DNA of 64,000 bases from Amaranthus tricolor (lineage: Eukaryota; Streptophyta; Magnoliopsida; Caryophyllales; Amaranthaceae): assembly GCF_026212465.1 (NCBI RefSeq), contig NC_080057.1, positions 8,853,398-8,917,397 of the forward strand, read 5' to 3'. Below the pieces are notes generated by a model. That model made no database searches and was not told where the DNA came from. It saw only the letters and a program-made list of their open reading frames with translations. Made by a program: the position numbers and the translations under genes. Positions 38,921 to 54,800 of the stretch are shown piece after piece; positions within the stretch are counted from its first letter, which is position 1; each line of letters opens with the position of its first letter.

Positions 38921-41900
38921 AATGATCAATAAAGGATGAACGATGAAGAATGAACAAGGATCAATGATCATTGAAGAATGAACGATGAAGAATGAACAAG
39001 GATCAATGATCATTGAAGAATGAACGATGAAGAATGAACAAGGATCAATGATCAATGAATAATGAACGATGAAGAATGAACAAGGATCAATGCTCAATGA
39101 AGAATGAACGATGAAGAATGAACAAGGATCAATAGTCAATGACCAATGAACGATGAAGAATGAACAAGGATCAATGATCAATGAATAATGAATGATGAAG
39201 AATGAACAAGGATTAATGGTCAATGTCGAATGAACGATGAAGAATGAACAAGGATCAATGATCAATGAAGAATGAAAGATGAAGAATGAACAAGGATCAA
39301 TGATCAAAGAAGAATGAACGATGAAGAATGAACAAGGATCAATGATCAATGAAGAATGAACGATGAAGAATGAACAAGGATCAATGATCAATGACAAATG
39401 AACGATGAAGAATGAACAAGTATCAATGATCAATGAAGAATGAACGATGAAGAATAAACAAGGATCAATGGTCAATGACGAATGAACGATGAAGAATGAA
39501 CAAGGATCAATGATCAATGAAGAATGAATGATGAAGAATGAACAAGTATCAATGATCAATGAATAATGAACGATGAAGAATGAACAAGGATCAATGCTCA
39601 ATGAAGAATGAACGATGAAGAATGAACAAGGATCAATAGTCAATGACCAATGAACGATGAAGAATGAACAAGGATCAATGATCAATGAATAATGAACGAT
39701 GAAGAATGAACAAGGATTAATGGTCAATGACGAATGAACGATGAAGAATTAACAAGGATCAATGATCAATGAAGAATGAACTATGAAGAATGAACAAGGA
39801 TCAATGGTCAATGACGAATGAACGATGAAGAATGAACAAGGATCAATGATCAATGTAGAATGAACGATGAAGAATGAACAAGGATCAATGATCAATGTAG
39901 AATGAATAATGAAGAATGAACAAGGATTAATGGTGAATGATGAATGAACGATGAAGAATGAACAAGGATCAATGATCAATGAAGAATGAACGATGAAGAA
40001 TGAACAAAGATCAATGATCAATGAAGAATGAACGATGAAGAATGAACAACGATCAATGATCAATGAAGAATGAACGATGAAGAATGAACAAGGATCAATT
40101 ATCGATGAGAAATAAACGATGAAGAATGAAAAAGGATCAATGATCAATGAAGAATGAACGAAGAAGAATAAACAAGGATTAATGGTCAATGACGAATGAA
40201 CGATGAAGAATGAACAAGGATTAATGATCAATGAAGAATGAACGATGAAGAATGAACAAGGATTAATGGTCAATGACGAATGAACGATGTAGAATGTACA
40301 AGGATCAATGATCAATGAAGAATGAATGATGAAGAATGAACAAGGATCAATGATCAATGACGAATGAACGATGAAGAATGAACAAGGATCAATGGTCGAT
40401 GACGAATGAACGATGAAGAATGAACAAGGATCAATGCTCAATGAAGAATGAACGATGAGGAATGAACAAGGATCAATGATCAATGAAGAATGAACGAAGA
40501 AGAATGAACAAGGATCAATGATCAATGAAGAATGAACGATGAAGAATGAACAAGGATCAATAGTCAATGAAGAATGAACAAGGATTAATGATCAATGACG
40601 AATGAACGATGAAGAATGAACAAGGATCAATGATCAATAAAGGATGAACGATGAAGAATGAACAAGGATCAATGATCATTGAAGAATGAACGATGAAGAA
40701 TGAACAAGGATCAATGATCAATGAATAATGAACGATGAAGAATGAACAAGGATCAATGCTCAATGAAGAATGAACGATGAAGAATGAACAAGGATCAATA
40801 GTCAATGACCAATGAACGATGAAGAATGAACAAGGATCAATGATCAATGAATAATGAATGATGAAGAATGAACAAGGATTAATGGTCAATGTCGAATGAA
40901 CGATGAAGAATGAACAAGGATCAATGATCAATGAAGAATGAACGATGAAGAATGAACAAGGATCAATGATCAAAGAAGAATGAACGATGAAGAATGAACA
41001 AGGATCAATGATCAATGAAGAATGAACGATGAAGAATGAACAAGGATCAATGATCAATGACAAATGAACGATGAAGAATGAACAAGTATCAATGATCAAT
41101 GAAGAATGAACGATGAAGAATAAACAAGGATCAATGGTCAATGACGAATGAACGATGAAGAATGAACAAGGATCAATGATCAATGAAGAATGAATGATGA
41201 AGAATGAACAAGTATCAATGATCAATGAATAATGAACGATGAAGAATGAACAAGGATCAATGCTCAATGAAGAATGAACGATGAAGAATGAACAAGGATC
41301 AATAGTCAATGACCAATGAACGATGAAGAATGAACAAGGATCAATGATCAATGAATAATGAACGATGAAGAATGAACAAGGATTAATGGTCAATGACGAA
41401 TGAACGATGAAGAATTAACAAGGATCAATGATCAATGAAGAATGAACTATGAAGAATGAACAAGGATCAATGGTCAATGACGAATGAACGATGAAGAATG
41501 AACAAGGATCAATGATCAATGTAGAATGAACGATGAAGAATGAACAAGGATCAATGATCAATGTAGAATGAATAATGAAGAATGAACAAGGATTAATGGT
41601 GAATGATGAATGAACGATGAAGAATGAACAAGGATCAATGATCAATGAAGAATGAACGATGAAGAATGAACAAGGATCAATGATCAATGAAGAATGAACG
41701 ATGAAGAATGAACAACGATCAATGATCAATGAAGAATGAACGATGAAGAATGAACAAGGATCAATTATCGATGAGAAATAAACGATGAAGAATGAAAAAG
41801 GATCAATGATCAATGAAGAATGAACGAAGAAGAATAAACAAGGATTAATGGTCAATGACGAATGAACGATGAAGAATGAACAAGGATTAATGATCAATGA

Positions 41901-42870
41901 AGAATGAACGATGAAGAATGAACAAGGATTAATGGTCAATGACGAATGAACGATGTAGAATGAACAAGGATCAATGATCAATGAAGAATGAATGATGAAG
42001 AATGAACAAGGATCAATGATCAATGACGAATGAACGATGAAGAATGAACAAGGATCAATGGTCGATGACGAATGAACGATGAAGAATGAACAAGGATCAA
42101 TGCTCAATGAAGAATGAACGATGAGGAATGAACAAGGATCAATGATCAATGAAGAATGAACGAAGAAGAATGAACAAGGATCAATGATCAATGAAGAATG
42201 AACGATGAAGAATGAACAAGGATCAATAGTCAATGAAGAATGAACAAGGATTAATGATCAATGACGAATGAACGATGAAGAATGAACAAGGATCAATGAT
42301 CAATAAAGGATGAACGATGAAGAATGAACAAGGATCAATGATCATTGAAGAATGAACGATGAAGAATGAACAAGGATCAATGATCAATGAATAATGAACG
42401 ATGAAGAATGAACAAGGATCAATGCTCAATGAAGAATGAACGATGAAGAATGAACAAGGATCAATAGTCAATGACCAATGAACGATGAAGAATGAACAAG
42501 GATCAATGATCAATGAATAATGAACGATGAAGAATGAACAAGGATTAATGGTCAATGTCGAATGAACGATGAAGAATGAACAAGGATCAATGATCAATGA
42601 AGAATGAACGATGAAGAATGAACAAGGATCAATGATCAAAGAAGAATGAACGATGAAGAATGAACAAGGATCAATGATCAATGAAGAATGAACGATGAAG
42701 AATGAACAAGGATCAATGATCAATGACAAATGAACGATGAAGAATGAACAAGTATCAATGATCAATGAAGAATGAACGATGAAGAATAAACAAGGATCAA
42801 TGGTCAATGACGAATGAACGATGAAGAATGAACAAGGATCAATGATCAATGAAGAATGAATGATGAAGAA
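38920..42870 (+). repeat. HOR domain 5, unit 1,666 bp, two copies plus a partial third
   Basis: Landmark TAGTCAATGAAGAATG at 40561 and 42227, and ATAAAGG at 40637 and 42303, give 1,666 bp (39 units plus 28 bp). Copy 1 is about 38920-40590, copy 2 about 40590-42260, with a partial third to about 42870. Confidence 0.82.
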
Positions 42871-44649
42871 TGAACAAGGATCAATGCTCAATGAAGAATG
42901 AACGATGAAGAATGAACAAGGATCAATAGTCAATGACAAATGAACGATGAAGAATGAACAAGGATCAATGATCAATGAATAATGAACGATGAAGAATGAA
43001 CAAGGATTAATGGTCAATGTCGAATGAACGATGAAGAATGAACAAGTATCAATGATCAATGAAGAAAGAACGATGAAGAATGAACAAGGATCAATGATCA
43101 AAGAAGAATGAACGATGAAGAATGAACAAGGATCAATGATCAATGAAGAATGCACAATGAAGAATGAACAAGGATCAATGATCAATGAAGCATGAACGAT
43201 GAAGAATGAACAAGGATCAATTATCAATGACAAATGAACGATGAAGAATGAACAAGGATCAATGATCAATGACGAATGAACGATGAAGAATGAACAAGGA
43301 TCAATGATCAATGAAGGATGAACGATGAAGAATGAACAAGGATCAATGATCAATGAAGAATGAACGATGAAGAATGAACAAGGATTAATGGTCAATGACG
43401 AATGAACGATGAAGAATGAACAAGGATCAATGATCAATGAAGGATGAACGATGAAGAATGAACAAGGATCAATGATCAATGAAGCATGAACGATGAAGAA
43501 TGAACAAGGATCAATGATGAATGACGAATGAACGATGAAGAATGAACAAGGATCAATGATGAATGAAGAATGAACGATGAAGAATGAACAAGGATCAATG
43601 ATGAATGAAGAATGAACGATGAAGAATGAACAAGGATCAATGATCAATGAAGAATGAACGATGAAGAATGAACAAGGATCAATGATCAATGAAGAATGAA
43701 CGACGAAGAATGAACAAGGATCAATTATCAACGACAAATGAACGGTGAAGAATGAAAAAGGATTAATGATCAATGAAGAATGAACGATGAAGAATAAACA
43801 AGGATTAATGGTCAATGACGAATGAACGATGAAGAATGAACAAGGATTAATAATCAATGAAGAATGAACGATGAAGAATGAACAAGGATTAATGGTCAAT
43901 GACGAATGAACTATGTAGAATGAACAAGGATCAATGATTAATGAAGATTGAACGATGAAGAATGAACAAGTATCAATGATCAATGACGAATGAACGATGA
44001 AGAATGAACAAGGATCAATGATCAATAAAGGATGAACGATGAAGAATGAACAAGGATCAATGATCATTGAAGAATGAACGATGAAGAATGAACAAGGATC
44101 AATGATCAATGAAGAATGAACGATGAAGAATGAACAAGGATCAATGCTCAATGAAGAATGAACGATGAAGAATGAACAAGGATCAATAGTCAATGACCAA
44201 TGAACGATGAAGAATGAACAAGGATCAATGATCAATGAATAATGAACGATGAAGAATGAACAAGGATTAATGGTCAATGTCGAATGAACGATGAAGAATG
44301 AACAAGGATCAATGATCAATGAAGAATGAACAAGGATCAATGATCAAAGAAGAATGAACGATGAAGAATGAACAAGGATCAATGATCAATGAAGAATGAA
44401 CGATGAAGAATGAACAAGGATCAATGATCAATGACAAATGAACGATGAAGAATGAACAAGTATCAATGATCAATGAAGAATGAACGATGAAGAATAAACA
44501 AGGATCAATGGTCAATGACGAATGAACGATGAAGAATGAACAAGGATCAATGATCAATGAAGAATGAATGATGAAGAATGAACAAGGATCAATGCTCAAT
44601 GAAGAATGAACGATGAAGAATGAACAAGGATCAATGATCAATGAAGAAT

Positions 44650-44764
44650 GAACAATGAAGAATGAACAAGGATCAACAGTCAATGAAGAATGAACAAGGA
44701 TCAATGATCAATGAAGAATGAACGATGAAGAATGAACAAGATGAACGATGAAGAATGAACCAGG
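44650..44764 (+). repeat. Marker module, partial copy
   Basis: Only the right part is present (GGATCAACAGTC, 28-bp unit, AACAAGATGAACG, AACCAGG); the left part is replaced by ordinary units. Confidence 0.75.
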
Positions 44765-45744
44765 ATCAATGATCAATGAAGAATGAACAAGGATCAATGA
44801 TGAATGACGAATGAACGATGAAGAATGAACAAGGATCAATGATCAACGAAGAATGAACGATGAAGAATGAACAAGGATTAATGGTGAATGACGAATGAAC
44901 GATGAAGAATGAACAAGGATCAATGATCAATGAAGAATGAACGATGAAGAATGAGCAAGCATCAATGATCAATGAAGAATGAACGATGAAGAATGAACAA
45001 GGATCAATGATCAATGACAAATGAACGATGAAGAATGAACAAGGATCAATGATCAATGAAGGATGAACGATGAAGAATGAACAAGGATCAATGATCAATG
45101 AAGCATGAACGATGAAGAATGAACAAGGATCAATGATGAATGACGAATGAACGATGAAGAATGAACAAGGATCAATGATGAATGAAGAATGAACGATGAA
45201 GAATGAACAAGGATCAATGATGAATGAAGAATGAACGATGAAGAATGAACAAGGATCAATGATGAATGAAGGATGAACGATGAAGAATAAACAAGGAACA
45301 ATGGTCAATGACGAATGAACGATGAAGAATGAACAAGGATCAATGATCAATGAAGAATGAACGATGAAGAATGAACAAGGATAAATGCTCAATGAAGAAT
45401 GAACGATGAAGAATGAACAAGGATCAATTATCAATGGCAAATGAACGATGAAGAATGAACAAGGATCAATGATCAATGAAGAATGAATGATGAAGAATAA
45501 ACAAGGAATAATGGTCAATGACGAATGAACGATGAAGAATGAACAAGGATCAATGATCAAAGAAGAATGAACGATGAAGAATGAACAAGGATTAATGGTC
45601 AATGAAGAATGAATGATGAAGAATGAACAAGGATCAATGATCAATGACGAATGGACGATGAAGAATGAACAAGGATCAATGGTCAATGACGAATGAACGA
45701 TGAAGAATGAACAAGGATCAATGATCAATGAACAATGAACAATG

Positions 45745-45935
45745 AGGAATGAACAAGGATCCACGATCAATGAAGAATGAACGAAGAAGAATGAACAAGG
45801 ATCAATGATCAATGAAGAATGAACAATGAAGAATGAACAAGGATCAACAGTCAATGAAGAATGAACAAGGATCAATGATCAATGAAGAATGAACGATGAA
45901 GAATGAACAAGATGAACGATGAAGAATGAACCAGG
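45745..45935 (+). repeat. Marker module, copy 4 (191 bp)
   Basis: Complete ordered set of marker variants; lies 1,171 bp after the partial copy. Confidence 0.85.
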
Positions 45936-47164
45936 ATCAATGATCAATGAAGAATGAACAAGGATCAATGATCAACGAAGAATGAACGATGAAGAATGAA
46001 CAAGGATTAATGCTCAATGAAGAATGAACGATGAAGAATGAACAAGGATCAATGATCAATGAACAATGAACGATGAAGAATGAACAAGCATCAATGATCA
46101 ATGAAGAATGAACGATGAAGAATGAACAAGGATTAATGGTCAATGAAGAATGAACGATGAAGATTGAACAAGGATCAATGATCAATGACGAATGAACGAT
46201 GAAGAATGAACAAGGATCAATGATCAATGAAGAATGAACGATGAAGAATGAACAAGGGTCAATGATCAATGAAGAATGAACGATGAAGGATGAATAAGGA
46301 TTAATGATCAATGAAGAATGAACGATGAAGAATGAACAAGGATCAATGATCAATGAAGAATGAACGATGAAGAATGAACAAGGATTAATGGTCAATGACG
46401 AATGAACGATGAAGAATGAACAAGTATCAATGATCAATGAAGAATGAACGATGAAAAATGAACAAGGATCAATGATCAATGAAGAATGCACGATGAAGAA
46501 TGAACAAGGATCAATGATCAATGACGAATGAACGATGAAGAATGAACAAGGATCAATGATCAATGAAGAATGAACGATGAAGAATGAACAAGGGTCAATG
46601 ATCAATGAAGAATGAACGATGAAGAATGAACAAGGGTCAATGATCAATGAAGAATGAACGATGAAGAATGAACAAGGATTAATGATCAATGAAGAATGAA
46701 CGATGAAGAATGAACAAGGATCAATGATCAATGAAGAATGAACGATGAAGAATGAACAAGGATTAATGGTCAATGACGAATGAACGATGAAGAATGAACA
46801 AGTATCAATGATCAATGAAGAATGAACGATGAAGAATGAACAAGGATCAATGATCAATGAAGAATGAACGATGAAGAATGAACAAGGATCAATGAAGAAT
46901 GACGAATGAACGATGAAGAATGAACAAGGATCAATGATCAATGAAGAATGAACGATGAAGAATGAACAAAGATTAATGCTCAATGAAGAATGAACGATGG
47001 AGAATGAACAAGGATCAATGATCAATGAAGAATGAACGATGAAAAATGAACAAGGATTAATGGTCAATGACGAATGAACGATGAAGAATGAACAAGGATC
47101 AATGATCAGTGAAGGATGAACGATGAAGAATTAACAAGGGTCAATGATCAATGAAGAACGAACG

Positions 47165-50100
47165 ATGAAGAATGAACAAGGATCAATGGTCAATGATGAA
47201 TGAACGATGAAGAATGAACAAGGATCAATGATCAAAGAAGAATGAACGATGAAGAATTAACAAGGATCAATGATCAACGAAGAATGAACGATGAAGAATG
47301 AACAAGGATCAATGATCAATGAAGAATGAACAATGAAGAATGAACAAGGATCAATGCTCAATGACGAATGAACGATGAAGAATGAACAAGGATCAATGAT
47401 CAATGTAGAGTGAACGATGAAGAATGAACAAGGATCAATGATCAATGAAGAATGTACGTTGAAGAATGAACAAGGATTAATTGTCAATGACGAATGAACG
47501 ATGAAGAATTAACAAGGATCAATGATCAATGAAGAATGAACTATGAAGAATGAACAAGGATCAATGGTCAATGATGAATGAACGATGAAGAATGAACAAG
47601 GATCAATGATCAATGAAGGATGAACGATGAAGAATGAACAAGGATCAATGATCAATGAAGAACGAACGATGAAGAATGAACAAGGATCAATGATGAATGA
47701 AGAATGAACGATGAAGAATGAACAAGGATCAATGATCAATGTAGAATAAACGATGAAGAATGAACAAGGATTAATGGTGAATGACGAATGAACGATGAAG
47801 AATGAACAAGGATCAATGATCAATGAAGAATGAACGATGAAGAATGAACAAGCATCAATGATCAATGAAGAATGAACGATGAAGAATGAACAAGGATCAA
47901 TGATCAATGACAAATGAACGATGAAGAATGAACAAGGATCAATGATCAATGAAGAATGAACGATGAAGAATGAACAAGGATAAATGCTCAATGAAGAATG
48001 AACGATGAAGAATGAACAAGGATCAATTATCAATGGCAAATGAACGATGAAGAATGAACAAGGATCAATGATCAATGAAGAATGAATGATGAAGAATAAA
48101 CAAGGATTAATGGTCAATGACGAATGAACGATGAAGAATGAACAAGGATCAATGATCAAAGAAGAATGAACGATGAAGAATGAACAAGGATCAATGGTCA
48201 ATGAAGAATGAATGATGAAGAATGAACAAGGATCAATGATCAATGACGAATGAACGATGAAGAATGAACAAGGATCAATGATCAATGAAGGATGAACGAT
48301 GAAGAATGAACAAGGATCAATGATCAATGAAGAATGAACGATGAAGAATGAACAAGGATTAATAGTCAATGACGAATGAACGATGAAGAATGAACAAGGA
48401 TCAATGATCAATGAAGGATGAACGATGAAGAATGAACAAGGATCAATGATCAATGAAGCATGAACGATGAAGAATGAACAAGGATCAATGATGAATGACG
48501 AATGAACGATGAAGAATGAACAAGGATCAATGATGAATGAAGAATGAACGATGAAGAATGAACAAGGATCAATGATGAATGAAGAATGAACGATGAAGAA
48601 TGAACAAGGATCAATGATCAATGAAGAACGAACGATGAAGAATGAACAAGGATCAATGATCAATGAAGAATGAACGACGAAGAATGAACAAGGATCAATT
48701 ATCAATGATAAATGAACGGTGAAGAATGAAAAAGGATTAATGATCAATGAAGAATGAACGATGAAGAATAAACAAGGATTAATGGTCAATGACGAATGAA
48801 CGATGAAGAATGAACAAGGATTAATAATCAATGAAGAATGAACGATGAAGAATGAACAAGGATTAATGGTCAATGACGAATGAACTATGTAGAATGAACA
48901 AGGATCAATGATTAATGAAGAATGAATGATGAAGAATGAACAAGGATCAATGATCAATGAAGAATGAACGATGAAGAATGAACAAGGATCAATGATCAAT
49001 AAAGGATGAACGATGAAGAATGAACAAGGATCAATGATCATTGAAGAATGAACGATGAAGAATGAACAAGGATCAATGATCAATGAAGAATGAACGATGA
49101 AGAATGAACAAGGATCAATGCTCAATGAAGAATGAACGATGAAGAATGAACAAGGATCAATAGTCAATGACCAATGAACGATGAAGAATGAACAAGGATC
49201 AATGATCAATGAATAATGAACGATGAAGAATGAACAAGGATCAATGATCAAAGAAGAATGAACGATGAAGAATGAACAAGGATCAATGATCAATGAAGAA
49301 TGAACGATGAAGAATGAACAAGGATCAATGATCAATGACAAATGAACGATGAAGAATGAACAAGTATCAATGATCAATGAAGAATGAACGATGAAGAATA
49401 AACAAGGATCAATGGTCAATGACGAATGAACGATGAAGAATGAACAAGGATCAATGATCAATGAAGAATGAATGATGAAGAATGAACAAGGATCAATGCT
49501 CAATGAAGAATGAACGATGAAGAATGAACAAGGATCAATGGTCAATGATGAATGAACGATGAAGAATGAACAAGGATCAATGATCAAAGAAGAATGAACG
49601 ATGAAGAATTAACAAGGATCAATGATCAACGAAGAATGAACGATGAAGAATGAACAAGGATCAATGATCAATGAAGAATGAACAATGAAGAATGAACAAG
49701 GATCAATGCTCAATGACGAATGAACGATGAAGAATGAACAAGGATCAATGATCAATGTAGAGTGAACGATGAAGAATGAACAAGGATCAATGATCAATGA
49801 AGAATGTACGTTGAAGAATGAACAAGGATTAATTGTCAATGACGAATGAACGATGAAGAATTAACAAGGATCAATGATCAATGAAGAATGAACTATGAAG
49901 AATGAACAAGGATCAATGGTCAATGATGAATGAACGATGAAGAATGAACAAGGATCAATGATCAATGAAGGATGAACGATGAAGAATGAACAAGGATCAA
50001 TGATCAATGAAGAACGAACGATGAAGAATGAACAAGGATCAATGATGAATGAAGAATGAACGATGAAGAATGAACAAGGATCAATGATCAATGTAGAATA

Positions 50101-51889
50101 AACGATGAAGAATGAACAAGGATTAATGGTGAATGACGAATGAACGATGAAGAATGAACAAGGATCAATGATCAATGAAGAATGAACGATGAAGAATGAA
50201 CAAGCATCAATGATCAATGAAGAATGAACGATGAAGAATGAACAAGGATCAATGATCAATGACAAATGAACGATGAAGAATGAACAAGGATCAATGATCA
50301 ATGAAGAATGAACGATGAAGAATGAACAAGGATAAATGCTCAATGAAGAATGAACGATGAAGAATGAACAAGGATCAATTATCAATGGCAAATGAACGAT
50401 GAAGAATGAACAAGGATCAATGATCAATGAAGAATGAATGATGAAGAATAAACAAGGATTAATGGTCAATGACGAATGAACGATGAAGAATGAACAAGGA
50501 TCAATGATCAAAGAAGAATGAACGATGAAGAATGAACAAGGATCAATGGTCAATGAAGAATGAATGATGAAGAATGAACAAGGATCAATGATCAATGACG
50601 AATGAACGATGAAGAATGAACAAGGATCAATGATCAATGAAGGATGAACGATGAAGAATGAACAAGGATCAATGATCAATGAAGAATGAACGATGAAGAA
50701 TGAACAAGGATTAATAGTCAATGACGAATGAACGATGAAGAATGAACAAGGATCAATGATCAATGAAGGATGAACGATGAAGAATGAACAAGGATCAATG
50801 ATCAATGAAGCATGAACGATGAAGAATGAACAAGGATCAATGATGAATGACGAATGAACGATGAAGAATGAACAAGGATCAATGATGAATGAAGAATGAA
50901 CGATGAAGAATGAACAAGGATCAATGATGAATGAAGAATGAACGATGAAGAATGAACAAGGATCAATGATCAATGAAGAACGAACGATGAAGAATGAACA
51001 AGGATCAATGATCAATGAAGAATGAACGACGAAGAATGAACAAGGATCAATTATCAATGATAAATGAACGGTGAAGAATGAAAAAGAATTAATGATCAAT
51101 GAAGAATGAACGATGAAGAATAAACAAGGATTAATGGTCAATGACGAATGAACGATGAAGAATGAACAAGGATTAATAATCAATGAAGAATGAACGATGA
51201 AGAATGAACAAGGATTAATGGTCAATGACGAATGAACTATGTAGAATGAACAAGGATCAATGATTAATGAAGAATGAATGATGAAGAATGAACAAGGATC
51301 AATGATCAATGAAGAATGAACGATGAAGAATGAACAAGGATCAATGATCAATAAAGGATGAACGATGAAGAATGAACAAGGATCAATGATCATTGAAGAA
51401 TGAACGATGAAGAATGAACAAGGATCAATGATCAATGAAGAATGAACGATGAAGAATGAACAAGGATCAATGCTCAATGAAGAATGAACGATGAAGAATG
51501 AACAAGGATCAATAGTCAATGACCAATGAACGATGAAGAATGAACAAGGATCAATGATCAATGAATAATGAACGATGAAGAATGAACAAGGATCAATGAT
51601 CAAAGAAGAATGAACGATGAAGAATGAACAAGGATCAATGATCAATGAAGAATGAACGATGAAGAATGAACAAGGATCAATGATCAATGACAAATGAACG
51701 ATGAAGAATGAACAAGTATCAATGATCAATGAAGAATGAACGATGAAGAATAAACAAGGATCAATGGTCAATGACGAATGAACGATGAAGAATGAACAAG
51801 GATCAATGATCAATGAAGAATGAATGATGAAGAATGAACAAGGATCAATGCTCAATGAAGAATGAACGATGAAGAATGAACAAGGATCA
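47165..51889 (+). repeat. HOR domain 6, unit 2,352 bp, two copies
   Basis: Copy 1 about 47165-49515, copy 2 about 49516-51889, offset 2,352 (exactly 56 units): GATTAATTGTCAATGACG at 47476 and 49828, GTAGAGTGAACG at 47405 and 49757. A third, longer version lies at about 58.3-61.3 kb (offset from copy 2: 8,829). Confidence 0.85.
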
Positions 51890-54800
51890 ATAGTCAATGA
51901 CAAATGAACGATGAAGAATGAACAAGGATCAATGATCAATGAATAATGAACGATGAAGAATGAACAAGGATTAATGGTCAATGTCGAATGAACGATGAAG
52001 AATGAACAAGTATCAATGATCAATGAAGAAGGAACGATGAAGAATGAACAAGGATCAATGATCAAAGAAGAATGAACGATGAAGAATGAACAAGGATCAA
52101 TGATCAATGAAGAATGCACGATGAAGAATGAACAAGGATCAATGATCAATGAAGCATGAACGATGAAGAATGAACAAGCATCAATTATCAATGACAAATG
52201 AACGATGAAGAATGAACAAGGATCAATGATCAATGAAGGATGAACGATGAAGAATGAACAAGGATCAATGATCAATGAAGCATGAACGATGAAGAATGAA
52301 CAAGGATCAATGGTCGATGACGAATGAACGATGAAGAATGAACAAGGATCAATGCTCAATGAAGAATGAACGATGAGGAATGAACAAGGATCAATGATCA
52401 ATGAAGAATGAACGAAGAAGAATGAACAAGGATCAATGATCAATGAAGAATGAACGATGAAGAATGAACAAGGATCAATAGTCAATGAAGAATGAACAAG
52501 GATTAATGATCAATGACGAATGAACGATGAAGAATGAACAAGGATCAATGATCAATAAAGGATGAACGATAAAGAATGAACAAGGATCAATGATCATTGA
52601 AGAATGAACGATGAAGAATGAACAAGGATCAATGCTCAATGAAGAATGAACGATGAAGAATGAACAAGGATCAATAGTCAATGACCAATGAACGATGAAG
52701 AATGAACAAGGATCAATGATCAATGAATAATGAACGATGAAGAATGAACAAGGATTAATGGTCAATGTCGAATGAACGATGAAGAATGAACAAGGATCAA
52801 TGATCAATGAAGAATGAACGATGAAGAATGAACAAGGATCAATGATCAAAGAAGAATGAACGATGAAGAATGAACAAGGATCAATGATCAATGAAGAATG
52901 AACGATGAAGAATGAACAAGGATCAATGATCAATGACAAATGAACGATGAAGAATGAACAAGTATCAATGATCAATGAAGAATGAACGATGAAGAATAAA
53001 CAAGGATCAATGGTCAATGACGAATGAACGATGAAGAATGAACAAGGATCAATGATCAATGAAGAATGAATGATGAAGAATGAACAAGGATCAATGCTCA
53101 ATGAAGAATGAACGATGAAGAATGAACATGGATCAATAGTCAATGACAAATGAACGATGAAGAATGAACAAGGATCAATGATCAATGAATAATGAACGAT
53201 GAAGAATGAACAAGGATTAATGGTCAATGTCGAATGAACGATGAAGAATGAACAAGGATCAATGATCAATGAAGGATGAACGATGAAGAATGAACAAGGA
53301 TCAATGATCAATGAAGCATGAACGATGAAGAATGAACAAGGATCAATGATGAATGACGAATGAACGATGAAGAATGAACAAGGATCAATGATGAATGAAG
53401 AATGAACGATGAAGAATGAACAAGGATCAATGATGAATGAAGAATGAACGATGAAGAATGAACAAGGATCAATGATCAATGAAGAATGAACGATGAAGAA
53501 TGAACAAGGATCAATGATCAATGAAGAATGAACGACGAAGAATGAACAAGGATCAATTATCAACGACAAATGAACGGTGAAGAATGAAAAAGGATTAATG
53601 ATCAATGAAGAATGAACGATGAAGAATAAACAAGGATTAATGGTCAATGACGAATGAACGATGAAGAATGAACAAGGATTAATAATCAATGAAGAATGAA
53701 CGATGAAGAATGAACAAGGATTAATGGTCAATGACGAATGAACTATGTAGAATGAACAAGGATCAATGATTAATGAAGAATGAACGATGAAGAATGAACA
53801 AGTATCAATGATCAATGACGAATGAACGATGAAGAATGAACAAGGATCAATGATCAATAAAGGATGAACGATGAAGAATGAACAAGGATCAATGATCATT
53901 GAAGAATGAACGATGAAGAATGAACAAGGATCAATGATCAATGAAGAATGAACGATGAAGAATGAACAAGGATCAATGCTCAATGAAGAATGAACGATGA
54001 AGAATGAACAAGGATCAATAGTCAATGACCAATGAACGATGAAGAATGAACAAGGATCAATGATCAATGAATAATGAACGATGAAGAATGAACAAGGATT
54101 AATGGTCAATGTCGAATGAACGATGAAGAATGAACAAGGATCAATGATCAATGAAGAATGAACGATGAAGAATGAACAAGGATCAATGATCAAAGAAGAA
54201 TGAACGATGAAGAATGAACAAGGATCAATGATCAATGAAGAATGAACGATGAAGAATGAACAAGGATCAATGATCAATGACAAATGAACGATGAAGAATG
54301 AACAAGTATCAATGATCAATGAAGAATGAACGATGAAGAATAAACAAGGATCAATGGTCAATGACGAATGAACGATGAAGAATGAACAAGGATCAATGAT
54401 CAATGAAGAATGAATGATGAAGAATGAACAAGGATCAATGCTCAATGAAGAATGAACGATGAAGAATGAACAAGGATCAATAGTCAATGACAAATGAACG
54501 ATGAAGAATGAACAAGGATCAATGATCAATGAATAATGAACGATGAAGAATGAACAAGGATTAATGGTCAATGTCGAATGAACGATGAAGAATGAACAAG
54601 TATCAATGATCAATGAAGAAGGAACGATGAAGAATGAACAAGGATCAATGATCAAAGAAGAATGAACGATGAAGAATGAACAAGGATCAATGATCAATGA
54701 AGAATGCACGATGAAGAATGAACAAGGATCAATGATCAATGAAGCATGAACGATGAAGAATGAACAAGGATCAATTATCAATGACAAATGAACGATGAAG

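Larger units (their letters stand above)
42870..47160 (+). repeat. Satellite segment duplicated at about 53.1-58.3 kb
   Basis: Variant order over about 42.2-47.2 kb recurs at about 52.5-58.4 kb, with offsets rising from about 10.25 to 11.27 kb because the second copy is internally expanded. Contains one full marker module (45745-45935) and one partial (44650-44764). No gene is seen. Confidence 0.75.
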